NCBI RefSeq assembly: GCF_002153655.1
Contig: NZ_JOPJ01000017.1
Coordinates: 62,001 to 126,000, forward strand
Direction of reading: 5' to 3'
From: Acetobacter okinawensis
Lineage (GTDB): Bacteria; Pseudomonadota; Alphaproteobacteria; Acetobacterales; Acetobacteraceae
DNA: 64,000 nucleotides
Of the stretch, positions 44,368 through 54,372 are shown one piece after another. The translations under genes were made by a program, and so were the position numbers. Every line of letters starts with the position of its first letter. Within the stretch, counting starts at the first letter, position 1. The notes beneath the pieces were generated by a model. That model did not search any database. It was not told the DNA's origin and worked only from the letters and a program-made list of their open reading frames with translations.

Positions 44368-45714
44368 GTGAAGAAGAACGTTCTTGTCACGGTCTCGGGC
44401 ATTGCCATTCTTGGCGGGATCGCATGGTTTGGCGCCCACCACGCGGAGCGTGTCATGGTGGATAAAGGGATCGAGCGGTTCAAGCAGGCGCTCGGGCCGG
44501 ATGTCTCCTTTACCTATACGCGGGCAAAACCCGGCCTGCTGGGCCGCAGCGTGCGCTTTTACGGGCTGGTCTTCCGCCAGGGGCCGGAAACCATGACCGC
44601 AGACGAGGCGGAACTGAGCAAGCCTGACACGCAGGATTCCGATGTAACGCGGATCCACCACCTGAGCTTCCGCAACTTCCAGCTTGCCGACCCTGCGGGC
44701 AGCCTGCACCTTGCCACGGTCGAAATGGACGATCTGGCCCTGCCCACCCGCACGGAGGACCCCGCTGCCCCCACCATGCAGAGCCTGAGCATTGGCCACG
44801 TGCAGGCCACCGGGCTGCACGGGTTTGCCAGCGCCCTGCAATCGGACATTGCGGCCGATACCGCCGCCATGGACAATTTTGGCGCCAACGAGGCCTCACA
44901 CCTTCAGGCCCGCAACGTGAGCCTCTCCACCGATGTAGCGCCGCCCCGGCATGTCCATGCCGACTCCATTGTAGTGGACGGCGTGGCACTGGCCGACCTT
45001 TATACAAGCCTGACCACGGGTGCGCCCTACAGCGCCCACATCAGCAGCACGACGCGTGACATTACCATTGACCGGCTGAGCATGGACGGCGCCACACCGC
45101 TCATGCGGGCCAAGCGTGTGCTCTCCCACGCCACCCACACCGATGCCACGGAGCAGGAAGTCTCCAGCATACAGGAGCTGGAGCTGCGGCCGGACGTGCC
45201 CAACATGGGCTGGCTGCCCTCGCTCGGGTATGACCATTTTGTGGGCAATGTGGTGCTCAATGACACCTACACCCCCAAAACCGGCACATTGCACGTGGAG
45301 ACCCTGAGCATCGACTCCGCCAACATGGGGCGGCTGCACATTAACGGGGAGTTCACGCAGGCGGCCTCTGCCTCCATGCTCAATGGCAATAACGCGGATA
45401 TGCAGGTCACCTCCATGACCATGACCTACATTGACCACGGTCTGGTACCCAGAGCGCTGGGGGCCATAGCCGCCGCCCGTGGCCTGCCGCCGCAGGCTTT
45501 TGTGGCCTTTGTCCAGTCCCAGTCCGCCACGGCGCAGAACCCCGCCTATGCCGGATTCTTCCGGTGGCTGGGCAATCCGGGCAAACAGACGCTGAGCATT
45601 GGCATAAAGCCCGACCAGCCCATGCCGCTCATGCAGGTGGTGGCCACACTGGGTAACCTTGCCTCCATGCCGGAACTGGCAAAGCAAATCGGGCTTTCAG
45701 TGCAGGCGCACTAA
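44368..45714 (+). CDS. Membrane-anchored protein of unknown function
   Basis: 448 aa from GTG 44368 with AGGA about 10 bases upstream. One N-terminal membrane helix (NVLVTVSGIAILGGIAWFGA), then a large domain of beta-type alternating pattern with repeated phrases such as SVRFYGLVFRQGPETMTADE, TLSIDSANMGRLHINGEFTQ and ADSIVVDGVALADLY. This resembles AsmA/YdgA-like periplasmic proteins in style, but I cannot assign a family. It lies 37 bases before the NAD(P)-binding gene. Confidence 0.8.
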   Translation: MKKNVLVTVSGIAILGGIAWFGAHHAERVMVDKGIERFKQALGPDVSFTYTRAKPGLLGRSVRFYGLVFRQGPETMTADEAELSKPDTQDSDVTRIHHLSFRNFQLADPAGSLHLATVEMDDLALPTRTEDPAAPTMQSLSIGHVQATGLHGFASALQSDIAADTAAMDNFGANEASHLQARNVSLSTDVAPPRHVHADSIVVDGVALADLYTSLTTGAPYSAHISSTTRDITIDRLSMDGATPLMRAKRVLSHATHTDATEQEVSSIQELELRPDVPNMGWLPSLGYDHFVGNVVLNDTYTPKTGTLHVETLSIDSANMGRLHINGEFTQAASASMLNGNNADMQVTSMTMTYIDHGLVPRALGAIAAARGLPPQAFVAFVQSQSATAQNPAYAGFFRWLGNPGKQTLSIGIKPDQPMPLMQVVATLGNLASMPELAKQIGLSVQAH

Positions 45715-45751
45715 GTTTTTGCACCAGACACTCTGGCAGCAGGCAGGCACC

Positions 45752-46639
45752 ATGCGTTCTTCCTCCACCAACGCACACCCTGTGCATGTTATTGGGGCTA
45801 CGGGCCGGTCGGGGCAGGCTGTGTGCCGCGCACTGGCCATGCTGGGCACACCGGTCGTGCCCATTGCCCGCAACCCTGCCAAAGCCAAGGGCCTAAAAGA
45901 CCTGCGTGTGGCGGACCTGAACGGCCCGGCAGCCCCCCTGCGTGCGGCACTGGCCGACGCCACGCGGATTGTCTGCACAGCCCATGCCCGCACCATTCCT
46001 GCCCTGCTGGCCGCAGCCCCCCCTACGGCGCGGCTTGTCTGCCTTGGCAGCACCCGCAAGTTTACCCGCTGGCCAGATGCCCACGGCAATGGTGTGCTGC
46101 TCGGGGAGCGGGCTCTGCTCGCCTCGGGGCGTTCTGGCGTTATTCTGCACCCCACCATGATTTATGGCGCACAGGGCGAAAACAACGTGCAGCGGCTGGC
46201 CGCCCTGCTGCGTTACCTCCCCTTTACACCCCTGCCCGGCGGTGGGCGCGCACTGGTCCAGCCGATCTGGCAGGGCGACGTCACCGCCAGTATTCTGGCA
46301 GCACTCAACCGTGCGTGGGACGGGCCGCACAGCATGGTTATTACCGGAGCCGATGCCGTACCTTACCGGCAGTTTATTGCCATGGTGGCGCAGGCGGCGG
46401 GGCTTGCGCCACGTCCGGCACTGCCCGTACCCGCAGCGCTGCTGATGCTGGCAGCCCGTGTGGCGGCACACATACCGGGCCTGCCCCGCATTGGCCCGGA
46501 CGAAATACGCCGCCTGCTGGAAAACAAGAATTTTGATATTACCCCCATGCGCACAATGCTGGGGGTTGCGCCCATTGGGCTGGCAGAGGGGCTGCACCAC
46601 ACGTTTTTTGCCGCAGGCCAGCCCCCGCACAGCGCGTAA
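45752..46639 (+). CDS. NAD(P)-binding Rossmann protein, atypical SDR / NDUFA9-like
   Basis: 295 aa from ATG 45752. Dinucleotide motif VHVIGATGRSGQAVCRALAM at the N-terminus; then LVCLGSTRKFTRW and LHPTMIYGAQGENNVQRLAA as in atypical extended SDRs. The catalytic YxxxK is not obvious, so it may be a binding or regulatory protein rather than a dehydrogenase. Likely in one transcript with the gene at 44368. Confidence 0.85.
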   Translation: MRSSSTNAHPVHVIGATGRSGQAVCRALAMLGTPVVPIARNPAKAKGLKDLRVADLNGPAAPLRAALADATRIVCTAHARTIPALLAAAPPTARLVCLGSTRKFTRWPDAHGNGVLLGERALLASGRSGVILHPTMIYGAQGENNVQRLAALLRYLPFTPLPGGGRALVQPIWQGDVTASILAALNRAWDGPHSMVITGADAVPYRQFIAMVAQAAGLAPRPALPVPAALLMLAARVAAHIPGLPRIGPDEIRRLLENKNFDITPMRTMLGVAPIGLAEGLHHTFFAAGQPPHSA

Positions 46640-46773
46640 GCCCCGGCTGAGCGCACCATCGGCTGACGGCCACCACATCACCGCACCCGCGCCCCCGCAA
46701 CCAATCACCGGGCTCATCACCAAGGTGCTCACGCAACCGGGCAGAAATGGCGCGGCCCCACGCACGGGCCAAC

Positions 46774-46813
46774 AAAAAACGGGCACCCCGGCGCTGTTAC
46801 GCCAGAATGCCCG
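46774..46813 (-). terminator. Intrinsic terminator of the pst-phoU operon
   Basis: On the minus strand: outer stem CGGGCA / TGCCCG enclosing an inner GGCG/CGCC hairpin, followed by six T. About 57 bases after the phoU stop. Confidence 0.75.
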
Positions 46814-46869
46814 CCTTATTCTTGCCCGTGCCCCCAAAAGGGCGCACGGGTCAGCCTGAAAGCAAACGC

Positions 46870-47586
46870 TTATTCGGGCTGTTCGATATTGGTGCGTGCA
46901 GCCCCACCGCGCGGACGCACGGATGGCAGCATTTCCCCCGTAACCGCGTAATATACGCGCTCGGCAATGTTGGTTGCGTGGTCCCCGATCCGCTCAAGGT
47001 TCTTGGCTACGAACAGCAGATGGATGCACGGCCCGATCTTGCGGGGGTCTTCCATCATGTATGTAACCAGTTCGCGGAACATGGTGGTGTAGAGTTCGTC
47101 CACCGCCGTGTCGGCTTTCCACACTTCCTGCGCGCGCTCGGCGTCGTTCTCGACCATGGATTCCACGGCCATGTGCAGGTTTTCCTGCACCAGACGGGCC
47201 ATGGCCCGCAGTGCGCTGAAGGAGATGGCCCCATCGAGCACCTCCACCTTGCCGGCACGCCGTGCGATGGAGGAGGCGTAATCCCCGATCCGCTCAAGGT
47301 CGCCGCTCATTTTGAGCACAGCCACAATCACGCGCAGGTCCACAGCCATGGGTGCGCGCAGGGCCAGAATGCGGATGGCCAGCATTTCGGCCTCGCGCTC
47401 GAGCGCATCCACTTCCGGGTCCAGCTCGGGGGGTTCCAGAGCCGCTTCTTCATTCTGGTTCACCACGGCAGTAATGGCCTGAGCGGTCTGCCGCTCCACC
47501 AGACCACCCATGCGCGCCACAATGCCACGCAGCCGATCAAGCTCCTGATCGTAGCGGGTAATGGTATGTGCGGGTTCGTTACCCAT
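46870..47586 (-). CDS. phoU: Phosphate signalling protein PhoU
   Basis: Links the Pst transporter to the PhoR/PhoB system and represses it when phosphate is ample. 238 aa, two three-helix repeats with the metal-binding E/D motifs DLERIGDYASSIARRA and NLERIGDHATNIAERV. Last gene of pstC-A-B-phoU. Confidence 0.97.
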   Translation of the reverse strand: MGNEPAHTITRYDQELDRLRGIVARMGGLVERQTAQAITAVVNQNEEAALEPPELDPEVDALEREAEMLAIRILALRAPMAVDLRVIVAVLKMSGDLERIGDYASSIARRAGKVEVLDGAISFSALRAMARLVQENLHMAVESMVENDAERAQEVWKADTAVDELYTTMFRELVTYMMEDPRKIGPCIHLLFVAKNLERIGDHATNIAERVYYAVTGEMLPSVRPRGGAARTNIEQPE

Positions 47587-47618
47587 AACGCTTTCCTCCG
47601 TGCCTTACCCTGCTGGCC

Positions 47619-48449
47619 TCAGCCAAACCGGCCTGTGATGTAATCCTGCGTCTGCTGTTCACGCGGGGTGGTGAACATGCGGGCGGTGCTGTCCACCTCG
47701 ATCAGCCGCCCCATGTAGAAGAACGCCACCTGATCCGCACAGCGTGCCGCCTGCTGCATGTTATGCGTGACAATGGCGATGGTGAACTCGGTTTTAAGCT
47801 CGTCGAGCAACTCCTCGATCCGGGCGGTGGAGACCGGGTCGAGCGCACTTGTCGGCTCGTCGAGCAAAATCACTTCCGGGCGCACGGCAATGGTACGGGC
47901 AATGCACAGGCGCTGCTGCTGACCACCCGACAGAGCGGTGGCAGAAGCACTCAGCCGGTCCTGTACCTCTGGCCACAGGGCCACACGGCGCAGGGCGTCT
48001 TCCACCCGTCCGTCCATTTCGGAGCGGGAGACACGCTCATGCAAACGGATGCCAAAGGCGATGTTGTCGTAGATGGACATGGGGAAAGGCGTTGGCTTTT
48101 GGAACACCATGCCAATGCGCGAGCGCAGGACGTTCAGGTCCACCCCGGAGTTGAGGATGTTCTGTTTGTCAAAGATCACCTCACCCGTGGCGCGCTGGCC
48201 GGGGTACAGGTCATACATCCGGTTGAGCACGCGCAGCAACGTGGATTTGCCACAGCCTGACGGGCCGATCATGCCTGTAACACTACGCTCGGGGAAATCG
48301 AGCGAGATGTCATGCAGGGCATGGGACGTGCCGTAATAGAAGTTCAGCCCCTTGACCTGCATGGCTACGGGGTGTGGAGCCTCCTTGGGGGCGGCTGCAC
48401 TATCCGGTTGGGTCATGCCTGCCGTCTTTACGGGAACCTCTATGCTCAT
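47619..48449 (-). CDS. pstB: Phosphate ABC transporter ATPase PstB
   Basis: Drives phosphate import. 276 aa. Walker [17 protein letters not shown], signature [16 protein letters not shown], Walker [14 protein letters not shown]-loop VTHNMQQA. The first 30 residues are an unstructured extension. ATGA overlap with pstA. Confidence 0.98.
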   Translation of the reverse strand: MSIEVPVKTAGMTQPDSAAAPKEAPHPVAMQVKGLNFYYGTSHALHDISLDFPERSVTGMIGPSGCGKSTLLRVLNRMYDLYPGQRATGEVIFDKQNILNSGVDLNVLRSRIGMVFQKPTPFPMSIYDNIAFGIRLHERVSRSEMDGRVEDALRRVALWPEVQDRLSASATALSGGQQQRLCIARTIAVRPEVILLDEPTSALDPVSTARIEELLDELKTEFTIAIVTHNMQQAARCADQVAFFYMGRLIEVDSTARMFTTPREQQTQDYITGRFG

Positions 48450-49321
48450 GACCGTCCTCCGCGGGTTCCGACCCGCACTACAATATTAATGATAAGCACA
48501 CCCAGTGTGACCAGCAGCGCGCCGGTCCATGCCTGCTGCATCCAGTCCTGATAAGCAGACCCTGCGTACTGGTAGATGGCCACGGGCAGGCTGGCCATGG
48601 GGCGGCCAAGGTCCAGCGACCATTCGGAGTTGCCGAGCGAGGTAAACAGCAGCGGTGCGGTCTCACCCGCTACGCGGGCCACGGCCAGCAGCACGCCGGT
48701 CATAATACCGGCCCGCACTGCACGCACGCAGATAAACAGGATAACCCGCCATTTGGGCGCACCCAGTGCAATGCCTGCCTCACGCATGGCAACCGGCACC
48801 AGACGCAGCATGTCCTCGGTCGTGCGGACCACAATGGGCATGGCCAGAATGGCCAGCGCCACAGCGCCCGACAGACCGGAAAAATGCCCGAACGGGACAA
48901 CCAGCATCATGTAAATGAACAGGCCGATCAGAATGGACGGGGCCGAGAGCAGCATGTCCGACACAAAGCGCACAATGCGCGCCATGCGGCTGGTGGTGCC
49001 GTATTCAGCCAGATAGATGCCGGTCATCAGCCCTGCTGGCGCACCAATGAGAATGGCAAGCCCGGTCTGGATCAGGCTGCCCACAATGGCGTTGGCCAGA
49101 CCACCGGGCTGCCCCGGTGCAGCCATGGACATGGTGAACAGGTGCACGCTCATGCCTGCCAGCCCGTTTTTGAACAGGGTCCACAGGATGGAGCCGAGCA
49201 TGAACACCACAATCAGCATACCAAGCCAGCTCAGGCCGGTGGCAAGCTTGTCGCAGATATGCCGCCGCCACAGGAGCGATGCGGAGCGGTCCGCCCGCAT
49301 GAGGGTATTGTTCGCCTTCAT
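48446..49321 (-). CDS. pstA: Phosphate ABC transporter permease PstA
   Basis: Membrane permease subunit, 291 aa, six hydrophobic segments. The ATPase contact loop reads [20 protein letters not shown] (EAA-type). Start lies 2 bases after the pstC stop. Confidence 0.96.
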   Translation of the reverse strand: MKANNTLMRADRSASLLWRRHICDKLATGLSWLGMLIVVFMLGSILWTLFKNGLAGMSVHLFTMSMAAPGQPGGLANAIVGSLIQTGLAILIGAPAGLMTGIYLAEYGTTSRMARIVRFVSDMLLSAPSILIGLFIYMMLVVPFGHFSGLSGAVALAILAMPIVVRTTEDMLRLVPVAMREAGIALGAPKWRVILFICVRAVRAGIMTGVLLAVARVAGETAPLLFTSLGNSEWSLDLGRPMASLPVAIYQYAGSAYQDWMQQAWTGALLVTLGVLIINIVVRVGTRGGRS

Positions 49322-49323
49322 CC

Positions 49324-50307
49324 TTAACGTCCTGCTGCCTGTTCGCCACGGGCCAGCAGCCAGCGGGAGAACCAGAGTGTTACAAAGGATATGGCCATAA
49401 GAATGGCCCCCAGAGCCATAAGGGCCGCCAGCTTGAGGCTCCCTGCCGGGCTTTCGGGGAATTCAAGGGCGATCAGCGAGGCAATGGTGTTGGCCGGTGC
49501 AAACAAGGACCAGCCAATGTGGTTGCTATCCCCGATGACAAAGGTCACGGCCATGGTCTCACCCATAGCGCGGCCCATGCCCAGCACAATGCCGCCCACA
49601 ACCCCCTGACGTGACCACGGCAGCACCACATGGCGCATGACCTCCCACCGGGTGGCGCCAAGGCCGTACCCGCTCTCACGCAGCACCGTGGGCATGGACA
49701 GGAACACATCGCGCATGACTGCGGTAATGGAGGGGGTAATCATGACCGCCAGAATAAGGGCGGCCGTAAACAGCCCCGTACCAAAGGGCGCCCCCGCCAC
49801 AAGGGCGGACAGGCCGGGCACGTGGCCCAGTAGCTGGCGGGCAGCGGGCTGCACATAATGCGCCACCACCGGCACCACCACAAAAAAGCCCCACATGCCA
49901 AAAATAATGGATGGCACGGCAGCCAGAAGCTGCACGGCCATACCAATGACTGCCGCCGCCGAAGGCGGTGCAAGGGCGGTCAGCCAGAAGGCGGTGCCAA
50001 AAGCCAGCGGCACGGCAACAAGCAATGCGAGCGCACTGCTGATAACGGTGCCAAAAACCGGGGCTGCCGCCCCAAAGTGTTGCGTGACCGGATTCCACAC
50101 TGCGGAAACCAGAAAGCCCGGACCAAAGGTTGAAAACGCCTTCCAGCCACCACTCACCATAACGGCAATAATGGCGCCAAGCACAACCAGCACGCCAACA
50201 CCTGTTGCCGTAACCAGAAGCCTGAAGGCGGGGTCACCCTTTTGCCCTCCCTGCTGGGAAGGGGCCTTTTTCATCGCGGGCAGGGACTGCCGTGCGGGAA
50301 TTTCCAT
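49324..50307 (-). CDS. pstC: Phosphate ABC transporter permease PstC
   Basis: Membrane permease subunit, 327 aa from ATG 50307, which has GGAG five bases upstream. The EAA loop reads MPTVLRESGYGLGATRWEVM. Six membrane segments plus one near the N-terminus. The pst operon begins here; no pstS gene is present next to it. Confidence 0.95.
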   Translation of the reverse strand: MEIPARQSLPAMKKAPSQQGGQKGDPAFRLLVTATGVGVLVVLGAIIAVMVSGGWKAFSTFGPGFLVSAVWNPVTQHFGAAAPVFGTVISSALALLVAVPLAFGTAFWLTALAPPSAAAVIGMAVQLLAAVPSIIFGMWGFFVVVPVVAHYVQPAARQLLGHVPGLSALVAGAPFGTGLFTAALILAVMITPSITAVMRDVFLSMPTVLRESGYGLGATRWEVMRHVVLPWSRQGVVGGIVLGMGRAMGETMAVTFVIGDSNHIGWSLFAPANTIASLIALEFPESPAGSLKLAALMALGAILMAISFVTLWFSRWLLARGEQAAGR

Positions 50308-50636
50308 CTGCTCTCCGTTCCGAACTATCAGCCGGATGGGGCGAGAAATACTGAACGCCGTCCGCTCCTGCAACACGGAGACCCCATGAAAGTCCCCTTA
50401 AACGGAGTTTTGTCACAAAACTGTAGTGTTATCAGGGACATTGCCCAATAACGGACCGGCGCTGCGCATGTTTGCCCCCCGGCAAGCGGGTACCTGCCTG
50501 TGCATTTCTGCATAATCCAGCCCTGACAGCCAGCACAATGTGGCGTAATATGGCCCCGCTCCATGGCGGTTGAACCACCGCACATGCCCCATGACATACT
50601 GCTTGACCCCAAGCATGACAGCAAAGAGACCCCATA
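50308..50636. other. Divergent region pstC / ilvD
   Basis: 329 bases without a gene. Contains a Pho-box-like sequence at 50410-50427. The leader of ilvD shows no T-box or obvious attenuator peptide. Confidence 0.5.
50410..50427 (+). promoter_or_regulatory. Possible Pho box
   Basis: TTGTCACAAAACTGTAGT matches the two-heptamer Pho box (CTGTCAT-AAAA-CTGTCAT) at 14 of 18 positions. It is about 100 bases before pstC, a sensible distance, but its orientation is opposite to pstC. The left part is also a palindrome (TTTTGTCACAAAA), so another regulator is possible. Confidence 0.35.
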
Positions 50637-52505
50637 ATGGCCGGCTACCGATCACGCACCACCACCCACGGGCGCAACATGGCAGGCGCCCGCAGCCTGT
50701 GGCGTGCAACCGGTGTAAAAGACTCCGACTTTGGCAAACCCATTATTGCCGTCGCCAACTCCTTTACCCAGTTCGTACCCGGCCATGTCCACCTCAAGGA
50801 CATGGGCCAGCTTGTGTGCGAGGCCATAGCCGAGGCCGGTGGCATTGGCCGCGAGTTCAACACCATTGCCGTGGATGACGGCATTGCCATGGGCCACGGC
50901 GGCATGCTGTACAGCCTGCCCTCGCGCGAGCTGATTGCCGATGCGGTGGAATACATGGTCAACGCCCACTGCGCGGACGCCATTGTGTGCATCAGCAACT
51001 GCGACAAGATCACGCCGGGCATGCTCATGGCCTCCATGCGGCTGAACATTCCGGTCATTTTTGTCTCCGGTGGCCCGATGGAAGCAGGCCGCGTAACGCT
51101 GAATGACATTGAACAGCGCGCAGACCTTGTGACCTCCATGGTCGCAGCGGCAAGCCCGGGCGTGAGCGAGTCCGACTCCCTTGCCATCGAGCGCTCGGCC
51201 TGCCCCACCTGCGGCTCCTGTTCGGGCATGTTCACCGCCAATTCCATGAACTGCCTGACCGAAGCCCTTGGCCTGTCCCTGCCCGGCAACGGCAGCCTTG
51301 TGGCCACCCACGCCGCCCGCCGCAACCTGTTTGTGGAGGCAGGCCACCGCATTGTGGACCTTGCCCGCCGCTACTACGAGCAGAACGATACCTCCGTCCT
51401 GCCCCGCAGCATTGCCAGCATGGCCGCGTTTGAGAACGCCATGTCGGTGGATATTGCCATGGGTGGCTCCACCAACACGGTGCTGCACCTGCTGGCCGCA
51501 GCCCACGAAGGGGCCGTGCCCTTTACCATGAAGGACATTGACCGCCTGTCCCGCAAGGTGCCGCATCTGTGCAAGGTCTCGCCCTCCCGCGCGGATGTGC
51601 ATATGGAGGACGTGCACCGCGCAGGCGGTATTCCCGCGATTATGGGCGAGCTGGACCGGCTGGGTCTGCTGCACCGCGATGTGGGCATGGTCCACGCCGC
51701 CAGCCTGCCCGAAGCACTGGATAAATGGGACATCCGCGCCCCCGGGGCCGAGAACCGCACAGCGGCGCGTGAATTCTTTAGCGCAGCCCCCGGCGGCGTG
51801 CGCACAACGGTCGCGTTCTCGCAGTCCAGCACCTACAAAACGCTGGACACGGACCAGAGCAACGGCGCCATCCGCGATGGTGCCCATGCCTATAATCAGG
51901 ACGGCGGGCTGTGCGTGCTCTACGGCAATCTGGCCGAGGATGGCGCCATTGTTAAAACCGCAGGCGTTGCCGCAGGGCTTGAGACATTCTCCGGCCCCGC
52001 CCGGATTTTTGAAAGTCAGGATGATGCGGTTTCCGCCATTCTGGGCAACAAAATCAACCCCGGCGATGTGGTGCTGATCCGCTACGAAGGCCCCAAGGGC
52101 GGCCCCGGCATGCAGGAAATGCTGTACCCCACCAGCTACCTTAAATCCAAGGGACTGGCGGAAAAATGCGCGCTCATTACCGATGGCCGTTTTTCTGGCG
52201 GCAGCTCGGGCCTGTCCATTGGTCACATCTCGCCAGAAGCGGGTGAAGGCGGGGTTATCGGACTGGTGGAAGAAGGGGACACGATCGAGATCGACATTCC
52301 CAACCGCCGCCTGTCCGTAGCTGTGGCGGACAGCGTGCTCTCCGACCGCCGTGCGCGCATGGATGATCTGGGCGATCAGGCATGGCAGCCCAAGCGCGAG
52401 CGCGTGGTCTCCAACGCGCTCAAGGCCTATGCGGCCCTGACCACCAGCGCAGCACGCGGCGCAGTGCGTGACGTAAGCCAGCTAACCCGCCGCACCCCAC
52501 GGTAA
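50637..52505 (+). CDS. ilvD: Dihydroxy-acid dehydratase IlvD
   Basis: Dehydrates dihydroxy acids to the keto acids of valine and isoleucine synthesis. 622 aa, usual length. Iron-sulfur cysteines in [10 protein letters not shown] and [21 protein letters not shown]-terminal [20 protein letters not shown]. Single gene with its own terminator. Confidence 0.98.
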   Translation: MAGYRSRTTTHGRNMAGARSLWRATGVKDSDFGKPIIAVANSFTQFVPGHVHLKDMGQLVCEAIAEAGGIGREFNTIAVDDGIAMGHGGMLYSLPSRELIADAVEYMVNAHCADAIVCISNCDKITPGMLMASMRLNIPVIFVSGGPMEAGRVTLNDIEQRADLVTSMVAAASPGVSESDSLAIERSACPTCGSCSGMFTANSMNCLTEALGLSLPGNGSLVATHAARRNLFVEAGHRIVDLARRYYEQNDTSVLPRSIASMAAFENAMSVDIAMGGSTNTVLHLLAAAHEGAVPFTMKDIDRLSRKVPHLCKVSPSRADVHMEDVHRAGGIPAIMGELDRLGLLHRDVGMVHAASLPEALDKWDIRAPGAENRTAAREFFSAAPGGVRTTVAFSQSSTYKTLDTDQSNGAIRDGAHAYNQDGGLCVLYGNLAEDGAIVKTAGVAAGLETFSGPARIFESQDDAVSAILGNKINPGDVVLIRYEGPKGGPGMQEMLYPTSYLKSKGLAEKCALITDGRFSGGSSGLSIGHISPEAGEGGVIGLVEEGDTIEIDIPNRRLSVAVADSVLSDRRARMDDLGDQAWQPKRERVVSNALKAYAALTTSAARGAVRDVSQLTRRTPR

Positions 52506-52525
52506 GGCAACGCTACTTGCCCCTA

Positions 52526-52564
52526 CAAAAAACCCCGCAGGGCATTGGCCTTGCGGGGTTTTTT
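52526..52564 (+). terminator. Intrinsic terminator of ilvD
   Basis: AAAAAACCCCGCA / TGCGGGGTTTTTT arms with a 12-base loop; T-run at the end. Perfect stem, 20 bases after the stop. Confidence 0.92.
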
Positions 52565-52645
52565 ATGGGTTGCCATACCTGACACAACCACCCGCAGCCC
52601 ACAGGCCGGGCAAGCGGTTCACGCCACACTGACAATGAGGTCCCT

Positions 52646-53050
52646 ATGCGTAAACTGGCATTACTGGCAGGGCTCATGCTCGCAGGCCCAGCACTGGCCG
52701 CACCTGCCAAGACACCTGCTGAGCAACGGTACAGCCCTGCCTTTGAGCAATGTATGTCGACTGGAGATGCCGCGCAGGGTGTGAACTACGCCATGATCGC
52801 GTGCATGACACATGAAGATACGCAGCAGGACAAGCAGTTAAATCAAGCTTACAAGGCCACCATGTCTCGGCTGGGTCCGGCCCAAAAAACTGCCTTGCGG
52901 GAGTCCGAGCGCGCATGGATAAAAAACCGCTCTGCGCCGTGTGATAAAAAACTGGCAGGCGAAGACGGGCAGATGGCACAGGTTGACGCGGCAGGCTGCC
53001 ACCTGGATGAGACAATCAACCGGATAATATTTATAGAAAATTACAAGTAA
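52646..53050 (+). CDS. Exported LprI/DUF1311-type protein
   Basis: 134 aa, signal peptide 1-19 (LAGLMLAGPALAAP). The core carries the DUF1311 pattern DKQLNQAYKATMSRLGPAQK and LRESERAWIKNRSAPCDKKL, and four cysteines expected to form disulfides (QCMS, IACM, PCDK, GCHL). LprI of mycobacteria inhibits lysozyme; that role is not shown for this branch. Confidence 0.85.
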   Translation: MRKLALLAGLMLAGPALAAPAKTPAEQRYSPAFEQCMSTGDAAQGVNYAMIACMTHEDTQQDKQLNQAYKATMSRLGPAQKTALRESERAWIKNRSAPCDKKLAGEDGQMAQVDAAGCHLDETINRIIFIENYK

Positions 53051-53148
53051 TATACTTGGGCTTTTAAATCCGCACTCCACACCACAAAACTGATGCTCCC
53101 ATAACGGCAGCACGCAGGACGTGTGTGCAAACGCTGCGGCCAGCCGGA

Positions 53149-53182
53149 CCTCCCGCACGGGGCATAACCCCAATGCGGGAGG
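53149..53182. terminator. Terminator-like hairpin between convergent genes
   Basis: CCTCCCGCA / TGCGGGAGG arms with an inner GGGG/CCCC pairing. No T-run on either side, so termination is uncertain. Confidence 0.45.
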
Positions 53183-53203
53183 CGGGTAAAACCGTGTGCG
53201 GTC

Positions 53204-53890
53204 TTACTGTGCGGCTGCGGGTGCTGGAGCCATCACATCCCCTGCCGGAGCGGCAAGCTGGGGTGTGGCCGGAACAGGCTGCGGCACGGTCTTGTTGGTT
53301 ACGATGTAGGTAATGGATTCGGCACGGGTAATATCCACCACATCCCCAACCTTGAGGGTTTTGAGGAAGTCCTGCATGGCCTTGGTCTTGAGTGCGGCCA
53401 CATGCAGGGAGTCATCCCCTTCCGTGGTGAAGGAAATGGTGCTCGATGCCAGATCAATGGTCTTGATTGTGGCGCGCTCGCGGTTAAAGGCCGCAATAAT
53501 GCCGCGCGGGTGACCATGCACAAAGCCACGGGCCGTGGTCAGTGTGGATTCGGGCAGCGGGCTGCCCGGCGGGGCAAGCTGCGCGCCCAGCGTTTCCACA
53601 AACTGGATTTTCAGCATGTCACCTTCATGCAGGTGGGGAACGTCCTTGACGGCCGTGCCATATTCAATGGTCAGCAGGTGGCCATTGCCTTCACGCAGCA
53701 GCAGTTCACGTGCGTCGCGGTCAACGCTTTCCACCACTGCGGTGGCTTCCTGGCTTTTGAGCAGAACAGAAGCCTGCGCATGGGCAGCCGTTGGGGCGGC
53801 CAGTGTGGCCAGCCCGGCAAAACCGAGGGCACAGGCCGCAACAGACGCCGCAGCCTTGGAGGAAAAGCGGGAAACAAGAGGATGCAACAC
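53204..53890 (-). CDS. Exported protein of unknown function
   Basis: 228 aa from GTG 53890, with AAAGGA six bases upstream (a TTG at 53896 would touch that site). Signal peptide ends near TAAHAQA. The mature part has beta-rich segments (TAVVESVDRDARELLLREGN, GDMLKIQFVETLGAQLAPPG, ATIKTIDLASSTISFTTEGD, LKVGDVVDITRAESITYIVT) that look like two OB-like or barrel repeats, and ends in a Pro/Ala-rich tail. No family recognised. Confidence 0.85.
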   Translation of the reverse strand: MLHPLVSRFSSKAAASVAACALGFAGLATLAAPTAAHAQASVLLKSQEATAVVESVDRDARELLLREGNGHLLTIEYGTAVKDVPHLHEGDMLKIQFVETLGAQLAPPGSPLPESTLTTARGFVHGHPRGIIAAFNRERATIKTIDLASSTISFTTEGDDSLHVAALKTKAMQDFLKTLKVGDVVDITRAESITYIVTNKTVPQPVPATPQLAAPAGDVMAPAPAAAQ

Positions 53891-54042
53891 TCTCAATCCT
53901 TTCCGTCAGAAGCCTGAGGCGGACTGCGCCAGGCCAGATGTGTTACCGGCAGTGATACAACGCCCACACCATAACACAACCCACGGTCTTGCGTGGCGTA
54001 TTTGCGTCTGCTCCGGCATGGGAGCCCCCTCCGCCACAAAAG

Positions 54043-54075
54043 AAAAAACCCGTCTGGGAAGCCAGACGGGTTTTT
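54043..54075 (-). terminator. Intrinsic terminator, minus-strand small membrane gene
   Basis: AAAAACCCGTCTGG / CCAGACGGGTTTTT, nine GC-rich stem pairs plus A/T arms, four-base loop. T-runs on both strands; it most likely ends the short gene at 54115-54216. Confidence 0.88.
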
Positions 54076-54114
54076 GCCGTGTCTCGGGTGTTCAGGAACA
54101 GGCCCGAGGCGGGC

Positions 54115-54216
54115 TTAGCCGCAGCATTTCTTTTTGCGGATGAAGTATACAACCGCTGCAATCAGGCCCAGAGCCAGAATACCACGTGCACAGGGGGACT
54201 TGGGGCATTTTGCCAT
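54115..54216 (-). CDS. 33-residue single-pass membrane peptide
   Basis: ATG 54216 with GAGGA ten bases upstream. Product has a short Cys/Pro start (MAKCPKSPCARG), one membrane helix (ILALGLIAAVVYFI) and a basic Cys-containing end (RKKKCCG). A strong terminator lies 40 bases after the stop. Unrecognised family; the signals before and after argue it is expressed. Confidence 0.65.
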   Translation of the reverse strand: MAKCPKSPCARGILALGLIAAVVYFIRKKKCCG

Positions 54217-54372
54217 GTCTTGAGCATCCTCAATATGGGGTTCCGCCCAACACGGGTCGGGCGTTTCGGGTTTGTTGTAGCGTAATTGGTGGACCACGTC
54301 ATGCCATCTGGCAACCATAACTACCGCCCCACCTCATGCCTGCCGCGCAAAATACTGATGGACCCGCCAGAC

